Of a stretch of DNA of 64,000 nt, positions 7,621 to 16,269 are shown one piece after another; position 1 is the first letter of the stretch, and every line of letters begins with the position of its first letter. The DNA comes from JAEXOD01 sp963663265 (GTDB lineage Bacteria > Bacteroidota > Ignavibacteria > Ignavibacteriales > Melioribacteraceae): NCBI GenBank assembly GCA_963663265.2, contig CAXXXM010000001.1:868001-932000 (forward strand), read 5' to 3'. Position numbers and translations under genes: made by a program. The notes under the pieces were generated by a model. It was not told the DNA's origin. It saw only the letters and a list, made by a program, of their open reading frames with translations, and ran no database searches.

Positions 7621-10449
7621 ATGAAAAGGTTTATTATTGTTTTTATTTTTGCTTCTTTTGCAAACTTGTTTTCACAAAACCATTATATAACCGGAAGGGT
7701 ATTAGACAAAGATACTAAAGAAATAATGATTGAAGCTAATTGTTTGTTAATTCATTTACCGGATTCTTTAACTTATGGTGCTTCTACAGACTTAAAAGGA
7801 AGATTTAGTTTTGAAAATGTAAAAAAGGGAAATTACGTATTAAAAATATCATTTATTGGATATGAAAGTTTAACGCAAATGTTAGTGTATAATTCAAAAT
7901 CAATTGAATTGGGGAATTTATTCTTAAAAAAAAATGTAGTTGAATCGCAAGAAATTGAAATTGTTGCTAAAGTGCTGCCTGTTGTTCAAAATGCGGATAC
8001 AACAGAATTTAACGCCGATGCATTTAAGAAAAATAAAGATTCTGATACTGAAAATCTACTTTCAAAGATGCCGGGCGTAACTGTACAAGATGGGAAAGTA
8101 CAAGTATTAGGCGAGGATGTAAAAAAAGTATTAGTTGATGGCAAAACTTTTTTTGGCGATGATCCAAGTGCAGTATTAAGAAATATTCCTGCTGAAATAG
8201 TGGAAAAAATTCAAGTGTTTGACCAGCAGAGTGAACAAAGCCAATTTACCGGATTTAATGATGGTAATACTACAAAAACATTAAATGTTGTTACAAGAGT
8301 TGGAATAAAACAAGGTACGTTTGGTAAACTTTATGGTGGATTAAATGAAGATGACAAATATAAAGTTAGCGGCAACTATAATATTTTTAATAATGACCAG
8401 AGAATTTCAATTCTTGCTCAAGCAAATAACGTAAATGAGCAAAACTTTACTCCTGAAGATATGTTAGGTGTAATGTCATCAAGTGGTGGTGGAAGACGTG
8501 GTGGTGGAATAGGAGGACCTCCTCCGGGTGGTGGAAGACCGGGAAGTAAACCACCTGATAGAGATGGTGGTGGAAAAGGAAATTTTAGTGGTGGTGATCC
8601 AAGCGATTTTTTAGTTGAACAAAAAAATGGATTAACAAAAACTATTGCTGCTGGATTAAACTACGCAGATAAATTTGGTGATAAAGTTTCAATATCTGGG
8701 AGTTACTTTTACAACAGAACAAAAACCGATGCAATTTCAAGCACCAATAGATATTATTATCCTACTGATGATTATGAGCAAAGTTACTTTGAAAATTCAA
8801 CTTCACTAAGTACTAATACTAATCATCGTTTTAATATGAGGTTAGATTTTAATATTGATTCATTAAATTCGCTTTATATTAAACCTTCTATTTCTTATCA
8901 GTTAAATGATGGATATAGTGATGCTTCGGGAAATACATTACAAAACCTTATTTCGTTAAATAATATTAGTAGATATTACAATTCTGACTTAACTGCATTA
9001 AATACATCTTTGGATTTGCTTTATAGGCATAAATTTTTAACAAAGGGGAGAACAATTTCTGTTGGTTTAACTGCTGGTTATAAAAAAAATACCGGAGATA
9101 GTTATTTAAATTCTTTAACTATGTATGAGTATTATAATCAATATAATGATACAACAAACCAGATATCTAATTTAAATAAAAAAGGTTTCAGTTTACAAGC
9201 AAATGTTCAATATACTGAGCCGATTGGCGAAAACAGCAATATGTTAATTAATTACCAAGCAAATACTTCTAAAGATGATAGTAAGCAATATACACACGCT
9301 TTCTCTTTTTTAGAAAGTTTATACTCATTGCTTGATACATCTTTATCAAATGTTTATATGAAAAAATATTATACGCAAACCGGCGGTGTTGGGTATAGAT
9401 ATCAAAAGAACAAACTTAATTTTACAACTTCCTTAAATTACAATATATCTAAATTAATAAGTGAAGAAACTTATCCTACCCATTATAGTATGGAAAAATC
9501 GTTTTATTCATTTAATCCTTCTTTAATGTTGAGATATAACATTACTCGTGATCAAAATATTCATTTCTTTTATAGAACCAGTAATAATGCACCATCAATC
9601 GATAAGTTGCAAAATATAGTTGATAATAGTAATACAAGTCAGTTAAGTATTGGTAACCCTAATTTAAAACAAGATTATAAGCATAATCTGAATTTAAGAT
9701 ATTCAATTGTTGATCTTAAAACAATGCAGTCCTTTTTTGTAATGTTAAGCAGTTCATATGCAAATAATTATATAGCAAATAACATTTATTTAGCAAATAC
9801 TGATACTACAATAAATAGTGTGTTTTTAGCAAAAGGGGTACAGTTAACAAGACCTGAAAATATGGACGGTTATTTTAATGTTCGTTCTTTTGTATCATAT
9901 GGGTATATGTTTGATCTTATTAAGTCAAATTTAAATTTTAACATTTCGTATTCATATTCAAAAACTCCAAGTATAATTAATAATGTTAAAAACTTTTCAA
10001 AGTCATCAAATTATTCCGGTGGAATAGTTATTAGCAGTAATATTAGTGAAAATTTAGATTTTACTATTATGAGTAATAGCAGTTATACTGATACAAAATA
10101 TGATAAAAGTACAAGTTATTCAAACTCATATTTTTCGCAAGAAACCAGGCTAAGGTTTTTCTGGCAATTTTGGAAAGGTTTTACAATTAATACAGATGCA
10201 AGTCATCAATATTATTCAGGATTGTCTTCTTCGTATGATAACAATACAGTTAGTTGGAATTTTAGTATTGGTAAAAAAATATTTAGCGATTATAGTGGGG
10301 AAATTAAGTTTACGATTAATGATATATTAGATCAAAACCAAAGTGTTCAAAGAAATACATCGGATTCATATTATGAAGATTCAATATCCAATGTGTTAGG
10401 CAAATATTATTTTCTTTCATTTACATACAACATTAGAGCGTTTAATTAA
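7621..10449 (+). CDS. Outer-membrane beta-barrel protein with CarbopepD regulatory and plug domains
   Basis: Signal peptide 1-19 (MKRFIIVFIFASFANLFSQ) is followed by a carboxypeptidase-regulatory-like beta-sandwich (about 22-100), a plug-like region (about 135-235, ENLLSKMPGVTVQDGKVQV onward to TLNVVTR) and a long barrel region of aromatic-alternating strands to the C-terminal FN. This is the architecture of Bacteroidota TonB-receptor-like 'outer membrane beta-barrel family' proteins. A Gly/Pro/Arg-rich, low-complexity insert lies at about 285-325, between plug and barrel. No TonB box can be pinned down. The substrate is unknown. A lipoprotein gene with a similar Gly/Pro-rich tract follows 15 bp later, so the pair is probably one operon acting together at the outer membrane. 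Confidence 0.85.
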   Translation: MKRFIIVFIFASFANLFSQNHYITGRVLDKDTKEIMIEANCLLIHLPDSLTYGASTDLKGRFSFENVKKGNYVLKISFIGYESLTQMLVYNSKSIELGNLFLKKNVVESQEIEIVAKVLPVVQNADTTEFNADAFKKNKDSDTENLLSKMPGVTVQDGKVQVLGEDVKKVLVDGKTFFGDDPSAVLRNIPAEIVEKIQVFDQQSEQSQFTGFNDGNTTKTLNVVTRVGIKQGTFGKLYGGLNEDDKYKVSGNYNIFNNDQRISILAQANNVNEQNFTPEDMLGVMSSSGGGRRGGGIGGPPPGGGRPGSKPPDRDGGGKGNFSGGDPSDFLVEQKNGLTKTIAAGLNYADKFGDKVSISGSYFYNRTKTDAISSTNRYYYPTDDYEQSYFENSTSLSTNTNHRFNMRLDFNIDSLNSLYIKPSISYQLNDGYSDASGNTLQNLISLNNISRYYNSDLTALNTSLDLLYRHKFLTKGRTISVGLTAGYKKNTGDSYLNSLTMYEYYNQYNDTTNQISNLNKKGFSLQANVQYTEPIGENSNMLINYQANTSKDDSKQYTHAFSFLESLYSLLDTSLSNVYMKKYYTQTGGVGYRYQKNKLNFTTSLNYNISKLISEETYPTHYSMEKSFYSFNPSLMLRYNITRDQNIHFFYRTSNNAPSIDKLQNIVDNSNTSQLSIGNPNLKQDYKHNLNLRYSIVDLKTMQSFFVMLSSSYANNYIANNIYLANTDTTINSVFLAKGVQLTRPENMDGYFNVRSFVSYGYMFDLIKSNLNFNISYSYSKTPSIINNVKNFSKSSNYSGGIVISSNISENLDFTIMSNSSYTDTKYDKSTSYSNSYFSQETRLRFFWQFWKGFTINTDASHQYYSGLSSSYDNNTVSWNFSIGKKIFSDYSGEIKFTINDILDQNQSVQRNTSDSYYEDSISNVLGKYYFLSFTYNIRAFN

Positions 10450-10464
10450 TTAAGAGATATAAAA

Positions 10465-11307
10465 ATGATAAATAGAATTTTAGCTTATTCGGTATTAGTG
10501 TTTTTAGTATTTGGCTGTTCAAGTGCAACAAAAGTTGAAAGTCAATATGCAAATAATAAAATTATTATTGATGGTGATCAATCAGAATGGCAGCAAAGTA
10601 TTAAAACCGTTCCAAAAGAGGGGATTGGTTTTGGGTTCCAGAATGATGATGAATATCTGTATGTCTGTTTAGTTACAAATAACAAACAAAAAATGAATAA
10701 GATATTGCGTAACGGTTTAACCATCTGGTTAGAACCGGAAAATGGCGGTAATTATGTTGGAATTAAGTATCCAATTCAAAAAGATATGCGTGAAATGATG
10801 CAGGAAAGGATGAATGAGGAAATAAAAACGCCAAAACAAGATGGCAATTTTAATGAGAATATAGAAAAAATGATTATTGATAAAATTAGTAATCAAAATG
10901 AATATCAAATTGTAAATACAGATGATTATCCAATGAATACTTTTCCTGTAAATTCTCAAAAGAATTTACAATTAAAAATGGGTTATAAAAATTATCAATT
11001 TGTTTATGAAGCTAAAATTAAACTAAATGATCTTAATTTAACAGCTATGACAGATTTTAAGTTAGGTAATAAAATTAAAATAGGGTTTGTAACAAATCAA
11101 ATGGATATGCCTGAAATGGGCGGCGGTAGACCCGGACAGGGAGGAGGAATGGAACCACCAAGCGGTGGAAATGAAGGAGGTGGATTTGGTGGCGGTATGG
11201 GCGGCGGAGGAGGCAGACCACCTATGGGAGGAGGAATGGGTAATAGGAGTGAAATGAATACTCAATTAGAGTATTGGTACGATATAGATTTGTTTGTTAA
11301 TAAATAA
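10465..11307 (+). CDS. Lipoprotein with CBM9-like domain and Gly-rich C-terminal tract
   Basis: The N-terminus is a lipoprotein signal with lipobox VFGC and predicted lipidated Cys18, followed by SS. Residues about 33-95 (IIIDGDQSEWQQ ... GLTIWLEPENGG) have the pattern of a CBM9-like/DOMON-type sugar-binding sandwich: IDG-x-DEW, then a strand with LYV, then a W-x-E pair. A charged helical part rich in M/E/K (about 105-150) follows. Residues about 212-262 are a Gly/Met/Pro/Arg-rich segment (GGGRPGQGGGMEPPSGG and similar), after which the fold resumes with LEYWYDIDLFV. It is 15 bp downstream of the barrel gene and followed by a terminator. A surface binding partner of the barrel is a reasonable inference; the ligand is unknown. 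Confidence 0.7.
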   Translation: MINRILAYSVLVFLVFGCSSATKVESQYANNKIIIDGDQSEWQQSIKTVPKEGIGFGFQNDDEYLYVCLVTNNKQKMNKILRNGLTIWLEPENGGNYVGIKYPIQKDMREMMQERMNEEIKTPKQDGNFNENIEKMIIDKISNQNEYQIVNTDDYPMNTFPVNSQKNLQLKMGYKNYQFVYEAKIKLNDLNLTAMTDFKLGNKIKIGFVTNQMDMPEMGGGRPGQGGGMEPPSGGNEGGGFGGGMGGGGGRPPMGGGMGNRSEMNTQLEYWYDIDLFVNK

Positions 11308-11360
11308 AATTAGCGGTTGTAATTAATACATAACAAATAACTGAATCGCTTACTACAAAG

Positions 11361-11415
11361 AAAACGGGATTTGTCTAATACGTTATTAAATTCTGACAAG
11401 TTCCGTTTTTTATTG
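11361..11415 (+). terminator. Terminator of the barrel-lipoprotein operon
   Basis: A 15-bp stem (11361-11375 with 11395-11409; two positions are G-U wobbles) encloses a 19-nt loop and is followed by a T-run (11406-11411). It lies 53 bp after the lipoprotein stop. Confidence 0.7.
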
Positions 11416-11510
11416 GGTAAAATATGTGTAGATAAATTGTAAATTGTGAATGATGAGTCATTCTAAGATCGATGATTTTTTATGATAAGTTGGATTAAAG
11501 AAAGTAACGA

Positions 11511-11740
11511 AGGTGTTTCATGATTGGGGAGTATAATGCTAACGGGATCTTATCATGACCGTTAACCTTGTGCGACTTCATCCGAAGTCGTGGGGAAAGT
11601 ATAGTATAGTTGGTTACCGACGTGTGATTACTCTGTAATCATAACGCAAAAATTGTGCGTTGGCAAGTTGAAGATAATTTAATCAATAATCTCAAAATCT
11701 TATAAATCTCAAGAATCTCCTTTCCGACAATGTTTTATTT
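11511..11740. repeat. Type I palindromic repeat unit (eta-alpha-beta-kappa), empty target copy
   Basis: This non-coding unit carries, in order: a degenerate eta palindrome (about 11539-11561, right arm ATCATGACCG); the alpha palindrome 11573-11590 (CGACTTCA-TC-CGAAGTCG); beta 11612-11647 with arms TGATTAC/GTAATCA around TCT; and tail kappa (about 11678-11732), a row of AATC/AAATC motifs ending in GACAAT. The same order recurs at 43916-44145, and interrupted at 11755-12325 and 40291-40812. Short loops and fixed order resemble REP/BIME-type elements. Reading frame is not conserved between copies, so the unit is not a protein gene. Confidence 0.7.
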
Positions 11741-11754
11741 GGGCGGTCATGATT

Positions 11755-12325
11755 GTGGATGTTTTATGAGTGTGGAATAATATCTGGGCGGTTATGGTCT
11801 TATCATGACCGTTAGCCTTGTGCGACTTCGTCCAGTGGATGTCTCATAAATAGTTGTCAATTACCCATAAAACATGTCGCTCCTCCGGAGCTTAAAATAT
11901 ATATTCCTATGTGGTACTATTAACATTTCGTCCCGCTGGAACTTATATATCTCCTTCTAAATTATTTTATTCCTTAAAACATTAAGATTAGAAACAGAAA
12001 AATGAATAGTATTCAACTACTCAACCCCGTTCACGGAGTGGAATGTTATTAGTAAAACGAAAAAATAAATATATAAAAAGTCCGGCAGTATTGCCGAACG
12101 ACATTTTTTTTTGTTTAACAAATATCTAACATATTATACATCCCCCAATTATGCAACACCTTCCGTTCAATAATGTGGGGAAAGTATAGGCTTTTTGGTT
12201 ACCGACGTGTGATTACTCTGTAATCATAACGCAAAAATAGTGTGGTTGCAAAGAGATGATGTTTGATCTTTAATCTCAGAAATCTTATAAATACCAAGAA
12301 TCCCCGTTTTGACAATGTTTTTATG
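11755..12325. repeat. Type I repeat unit interrupted by a MITE-like insert
   Basis: Eta is present at 11789-11811 (CGGTTATGGT/ATCATGACCG, 3-nt loop). The left arm of alpha (11823-11833) is followed by the 327-bp insert described separately, then degenerate alpha right-arm sequence, beta at 12197-12232 and kappa (about 12265-12322). The order of the type I parts is the same as in the uninterrupted copies, which shows the insert landed in a pre-existing repeat. Confidence 0.7.
11834..12160. mobile_element. MITE-like element with four internal hairpins, degenerate copy
   Basis: Left terminal repeat is 11834-11851 (AGTGGATGTCTCATAAAT). The right end (ATTATGCAACACC, ending about 12160) is a decayed version of its complement. 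Internal hairpins: gamma 11879-11891 (GCTCC/GGAGC), delta 11930-11942 (GTCCC/GGAAC), epsilon 12025-12038 (CCCCGT/ACGGAG) and zeta 12080-12099 (GTCCGGCA/TGCCGAAC). Their spacing (51, 95, 55 bp) almost equals that in the better-preserved copy at 40303-40657 (52, 95, 55). No transposase is encoded. Confidence 0.6.
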
Positions 12326-12418
12326 TTATACAACATCCATGATCTTACCATAACCGAATGATTTATCCAACATTATTAAATATCTTGCAACTTGCAAATT
12401 AGTATTTGCCATTGTCCA

Positions 12419-12453
12419 TAAAAAAAGCTGCACCAAAAAATCTGATGCAGCTT
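12419..12453 (-). terminator. Terminator of the three-gene T9SS-cargo operon
   Basis: Read on the minus strand, AAGCTGCA (12453-12446) pairs with TGCAGCTT (12432-12425) and is followed by a run of T (complement of the A-run at about 12420-12426). It lies 57 bp past the stop of the last gene of the operon. Confidence 0.75.
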
Positions 12454-12509
12454 GTAGGTATTTGTTTGAACTATTGAGGGTTGTGATTATATCTAAGTAT
12501 AATATGATA

Positions 12510-14102
12510 CTATTTTATTAACATCATTTTTTTAGTTTGAGTATAAATTTTATTAGAACTTGTAGAAACCGCATTAATTCGGTATAAATAAACACCGGAA
12601 GCCAAATCTGATGCGTTAAACAATGTTGAATGCGAACCTGATGAAAGTGTTTCATTAACCAATTTAGTAACGCTTTGTCCAACAGAATTATAAACTTCCA
12701 TAACCACATTAGATTCTTCTGTTAAACTAAAATTAATAGTAGTTGATGGGTTAAATGGATTCGGATAATTTTGTTCGAGTTTAAAATCAGTTGGGGAATT
12801 AGAAAATTCATTACTAATCGATGTAATTGCAGATAATCCTGGATAAGAGGAGGAATATTTTAACGCACGAGCAATTTCACCACCTTTTGCGTATGTCCAT
12901 ACTACAGTACCTGAAGCATCAACTTCCCAAAAAACGCCCGAAGTAGATTCAACAATAAAAGTGTTTCCATTAGCTAATCTTTGACAGCTTCCTAAATGGT
13001 TAGAATAAAATCCTGAAGCAGTAAAAGACCAAGTAGGGCTGGATGGACCAAACGCAGATCCAGTAGTAATAGTATAATTGCCATCGGAATCACGAGGTGG
13101 AACAATTTCAACTACCATTGAAGTACTTTGGTTTTCTCTATTGTTAAACGCTAATATATTACCATCACCGGGGTAGCCTTCAGGTACCCAACAAGAATTA
13201 TGTACAACGCTAAATACTTGAGAACCCGAAGCATCATAATTAGATGGACAACCCCATCTATATAAAAAATCGCCACCCTTACCGAAAGTTCCACCTGTAT
13301 GTCCGGCTGCTTCTTCAGTTGTTGTGCTATGATCAATAACATATATTTCATCAAGATTATGTGAGGAAATTACTATTTGGTCATATTCAGCATCGTAACT
13401 AATACCATTAATGTGCATCCAATCACCCATCATTGTACTACCAACATTTATATCTAAAAGTTCAGGATGTTGTGCAACAACTCCATAATTTGAAACATTT
13501 GCATTATAATCTTGAATTAAATGATCCCAAGCATGCCATTGCCAAACAATATTGCCACCTGTTGTTCCTACAGGTTGAACTTCTATAATATGATCGGGCC
13601 AAATTGACATACTTCTTTTTAAGCCTGCTGCGACCGCTTGTGCAGCGGTTTTAACTTCCCAAGCAACAATTAGTACATTTCCATTCGGCATAGGCTCAAA
13701 ATCATGGTGAGCTCTATAAGTTGAGCTGCTGTAAGTGTATTCCCACAAAAGTGAACCGGACCATGAATACTTTTGAATAACTCCTGCTGCACCTCCACCA
13801 TTCAACTGAGAATTAGAAGATGTTGCAGAACGTATCAACGAACCATCTTCAAGAAGGTAGCAAGAATAACCACCTGTTTTTGAATGCGTCCAGCTATGAA
13901 CAACTGTCTTATTCATGTCAAGAAGATAAGAATATCGAGAATTGTTTGGGCTGTATAAAATATATCCATCATATACTTCGGCAAAAATATTATTGGCAAA
14001 GAATAAAAGTAAAATAATTAGTATACTACCATAACTGATAAGTTTAACCAATTTATTTATTATATTGTCAGTTAAGACATATTTATCTGTTGATGTTTTC
14101 AA
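12510..14102 (-). CDS. Secreted arylsulfotransferase-like protein with T9SS sorting domain
   Basis: The start is TTG at 14102, supported by AGGAG nine bases upstream. A long signal peptide ends near residue 41 (FANNIFA/EV). Residues about 42-420 form a repetitive beta-structure resembling the arylsulfotransferase (ASST) family: GYILYSP, MNKTVVHSW, HHDFEPMPNGNVLIV, a VWQWHAWDHLIQD segment, and several NGN-type turns. The HHDF and HAWDH histidines lie where ASST active-site histidines occur, but I cannot confirm catalysis. The last 85 residues are a T9SS type A sorting domain beginning LEQNYPNPFNPSTTI and ending KKMMLIK. It is last in an operon with the YCF48-like (11 bp upstream) and CotH-like genes. 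Confidence 0.8.
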   Translation of the reverse strand: MKTSTDKYVLTDNIINKLVKLISYGSILIILLLFFANNIFAEVYDGYILYSPNNSRYSYLLDMNKTVVHSWTHSKTGGYSCYLLEDGSLIRSATSSNSQLNGGGAAGVIQKYSWSGSLLWEYTYSSSTYRAHHDFEPMPNGNVLIVAWEVKTAAQAVAAGLKRSMSIWPDHIIEVQPVGTTGGNIVWQWHAWDHLIQDYNANVSNYGVVAQHPELLDINVGSTMMGDWMHINGISYDAEYDQIVISSHNLDEIYVIDHSTTTEEAAGHTGGTFGKGGDFLYRWGCPSNYDASGSQVFSVVHNSCWVPEGYPGDGNILAFNNRENQSTSMVVEIVPPRDSDGNYTITTGSAFGPSSPTWSFTASGFYSNHLGSCQRLANGNTFIVESTSGVFWEVDASGTVVWTYAKGGEIARALKYSSSYPGLSAITSISNEFSNSPTDFKLEQNYPNPFNPSTTINFSLTEESNVVMEVYNSVGQSVTKLVNETLSSGSHSTLFNASDLASGVYLYRINAVSTSSNKIYTQTKKMMLIK

Positions 14103-14113
14103 AAATTATTCTC

Positions 14114-16255
14114 CTATTTTACTAATATCATTTTTTTAGTTTCGGTGAAATTATCTGCTGTCAGTCTGTAATAATAAATTCCACTTGCTAAACCAATTGA
14201 AAAGTTTGAAGTGTTAAATATTACAGTATGTAAACCGGCTTGAAGATTATCATTAATTAGGGTTGTGATTTCTCTGCCCAAAACATCAAATACTTTTAAT
14301 GTAACATTTGCAGATGAAGCCAAAGTAAATTGTATAGTTGTAGAAGGGTTAAAAGGGTTAGGATAATTTTGACTTAAACTAAAGGACGAAGGGGTGATAT
14401 CAATATCATTGTCGTTAACACCAGTAACACCACCATTTGTAGTTTTAATTATTGCTCCATTATCTCCGGCAATATATCCAATGTTTTCATTTACAAAAAA
14501 AACAGAATTTAATCTATTGGAAGTTATACTATTTAATTCTATCCAATTATTACCACCGTCAGTTGTTTTTAAAATCGTTCCATTAAAACCAGTGGCATAT
14601 CCAATTAAAACAGAAGGGAAATCAACAGAATAAAGGATGTTTGTTGTCGGGTTTGTGATATCAATCCAAGTTTCACCTGAATCAGTAGTTTTTAGTATTT
14701 TACTATTCATGCCTGTATTTAATCCCCCAACAGCAATACCCACTGTTGAAGAAGTAAATTTAGTTGACCAAATCATTTGTTCGGATTCAATATATTTAGT
14801 AATCCAAGTAGAACCACCATTTGTGGTTTTTAATATAATACCACTTCCTCCATAGTTGTCTCCACCGGAAACAAAACCATTGTTTTCATCAAGGAAATGA
14901 ATACTATTTAATTGACTATTTGTTCCACTTGTTAATGTAGACCAGGTAGAACCACCATCTGTAGTTTTAATTATTAACCCATAATAGCCGGCAGCATATC
15001 CAACATTTTCATTTTCAAATTCAATTGCAAACAACCAGTCATAAATTCCTGCATCAACAGTAATCCAGTTTATTCCACCGTCTGTTGTTTTTAAAATTGT
15101 ACCCCCATCTCCGGCAGCGTATATCAAGTTTTCATCTACAAAGCATACAGACTGAAGAAGGGAAGTAGAATTGCTCGTTAATTGAATCCATGTGGTTCCG
15201 GCATCAGTAGTTTTTAGTATTGTTCCAAAATCGCCAACGGCAATACCCAAATTTTCATTATAAAACTTTATCTGTGATAACCAAGTTGTATTACCGGAAG
15301 AAGTCTGATTCCATGATTCGGCATTGGATGTCCCAACAAGTATTGTTCCGTAATCGCCCACAACAATTCCATTATTAATGTTGTGAAAATCAACAGCATT
15401 AAAGCTATTTGTGTTATCGACTGATATTGAATTCCAGTTTGTCCCGTAATCAGTTGATTTTAATATTGTACCATAATATCCAACAACTACTATCACATTA
15501 TCAACAACCTTTAAATCATACAGTGTATTAAAATTCCCCGTACTTAAAGAGGTCCAGCTATCTCCAGCATTAGTCGTTTTTAAAACAGTTCCAGCTGTTC
15601 CTGAAACATAACCGATATTTGAATCTAAAAAAGAGATTGATCGCAATTCATTGTACGTTCCTGTGGTTAAAGCTGTCCAATTTATTCCAGCATCAGTAGT
15701 TTTTACAATGGTTCCTAACGAGCCGCTTGCATAAATAATGTTTTCAGTAACCATATTGACAGCATAAAAAGCCAAAGTTGTTCCGGGTGCTTTATTTACC
15801 CATGTTGAACCACCATCTGATGTAACTAATAGTACACCGGTAAGAGTGTTAATATTTTCACCAACTACAGTTCCGTTTAAAGAATCAAAAAAGTCAATAT
15901 TATATAATGCGTATTCTGAATTTGAATATACTTGTGTCCAATTATTTCCAGAGTTATTTGTAATAAAAATTGAACCTGAAGAAGTTACAATATAAGCAGT
16001 TCCTTCTGTTACAACAAAAATGGATTTAATATCAGATGTTATTTCTGTTGATATTTCATTCCAATTGCTACCATTATCAGTCGATTTTAATATGGTTCCA
16101 CTATTTCCTACGGCAATTGCGGTAGTAGCATTTATATATACAATTCCATTAAGAGTGTTCCCTTGCGGAGAAGGATTTAGCCAACTCCATTCTTGTGCAA
16201 ATGTTGAATTTGCTAAAATCAATATGCTGAACAGCATATACTTAAATATTTTCAT
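14114..16255 (-). CDS. Secreted YCF48-like beta-propeller protein with T9SS sorting domain
   Basis: After a signal peptide (about 1-20) come about 14 copies of a roughly 43-residue repeat. Typical elements are AVGNSGTILKSTDNG, W-x-x-L/I, then F-x-D/N-x-NIGYAAG, the signature of the BNR/YCF48 (Hcf136) propeller family. Such repeats make one or two seven-bladed propellers; in photosynthetic organisms the family assists photosystem II assembly, but here it is an extracellular scaffold or adhesin of unknown ligand. The C-terminus (about 630-713) is a T9SS sorting domain with SQNYPNPFNPSTTI ending in KKMILVK. The start at 16255 has AAGGGG ten bases upstream. Spacing is 14 bp to the CotH-like gene before it and 11 bp to the next gene. 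Confidence 0.85.
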   Translation of the reverse strand: MKIFKYMLFSILILANSTFAQEWSWLNPSPQGNTLNGIVYINATTAIAVGNSGTILKSTDNGSNWNEISTEITSDIKSIFVVTEGTAYIVTSSGSIFITNNSGNNWTQVYSNSEYALYNIDFFDSLNGTVVGENINTLTGVLLVTSDGGSTWVNKAPGTTLAFYAVNMVTENIIYASGSLGTIVKTTDAGINWTALTTGTYNELRSISFLDSNIGYVSGTAGTVLKTTNAGDSWTSLSTGNFNTLYDLKVVDNVIVVVGYYGTILKSTDYGTNWNSISVDNTNSFNAVDFHNINNGIVVGDYGTILVGTSNAESWNQTSSGNTTWLSQIKFYNENLGIAVGDFGTILKTTDAGTTWIQLTSNSTSLLQSVCFVDENLIYAAGDGGTILKTTDGGINWITVDAGIYDWLFAIEFENENVGYAAGYYGLIIKTTDGGSTWSTLTSGTNSQLNSIHFLDENNGFVSGGDNYGGSGIILKTTNGGSTWITKYIESEQMIWSTKFTSSTVGIAVGGLNTGMNSKILKTTDSGETWIDITNPTTNILYSVDFPSVLIGYATGFNGTILKTTDGGNNWIELNSITSNRLNSVFFVNENIGYIAGDNGAIIKTTNGGVTGVNDNDIDITPSSFSLSQNYPNPFNPSTTIQFTLASSANVTLKVFDVLGREITTLINDNLQAGLHTVIFNTSNFSIGLASGIYYYRLTADNFTETKKMILVK

Positions 16256-16269
16256 TATAATCCCCTTAG

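Noticed and set aside
11511..12325. Possible CRISPR array in the repeat island
   Set aside because: The repeated palindromes differ from one another, are irregularly spaced and have no unique spacers of constant length; no cas gene is present.
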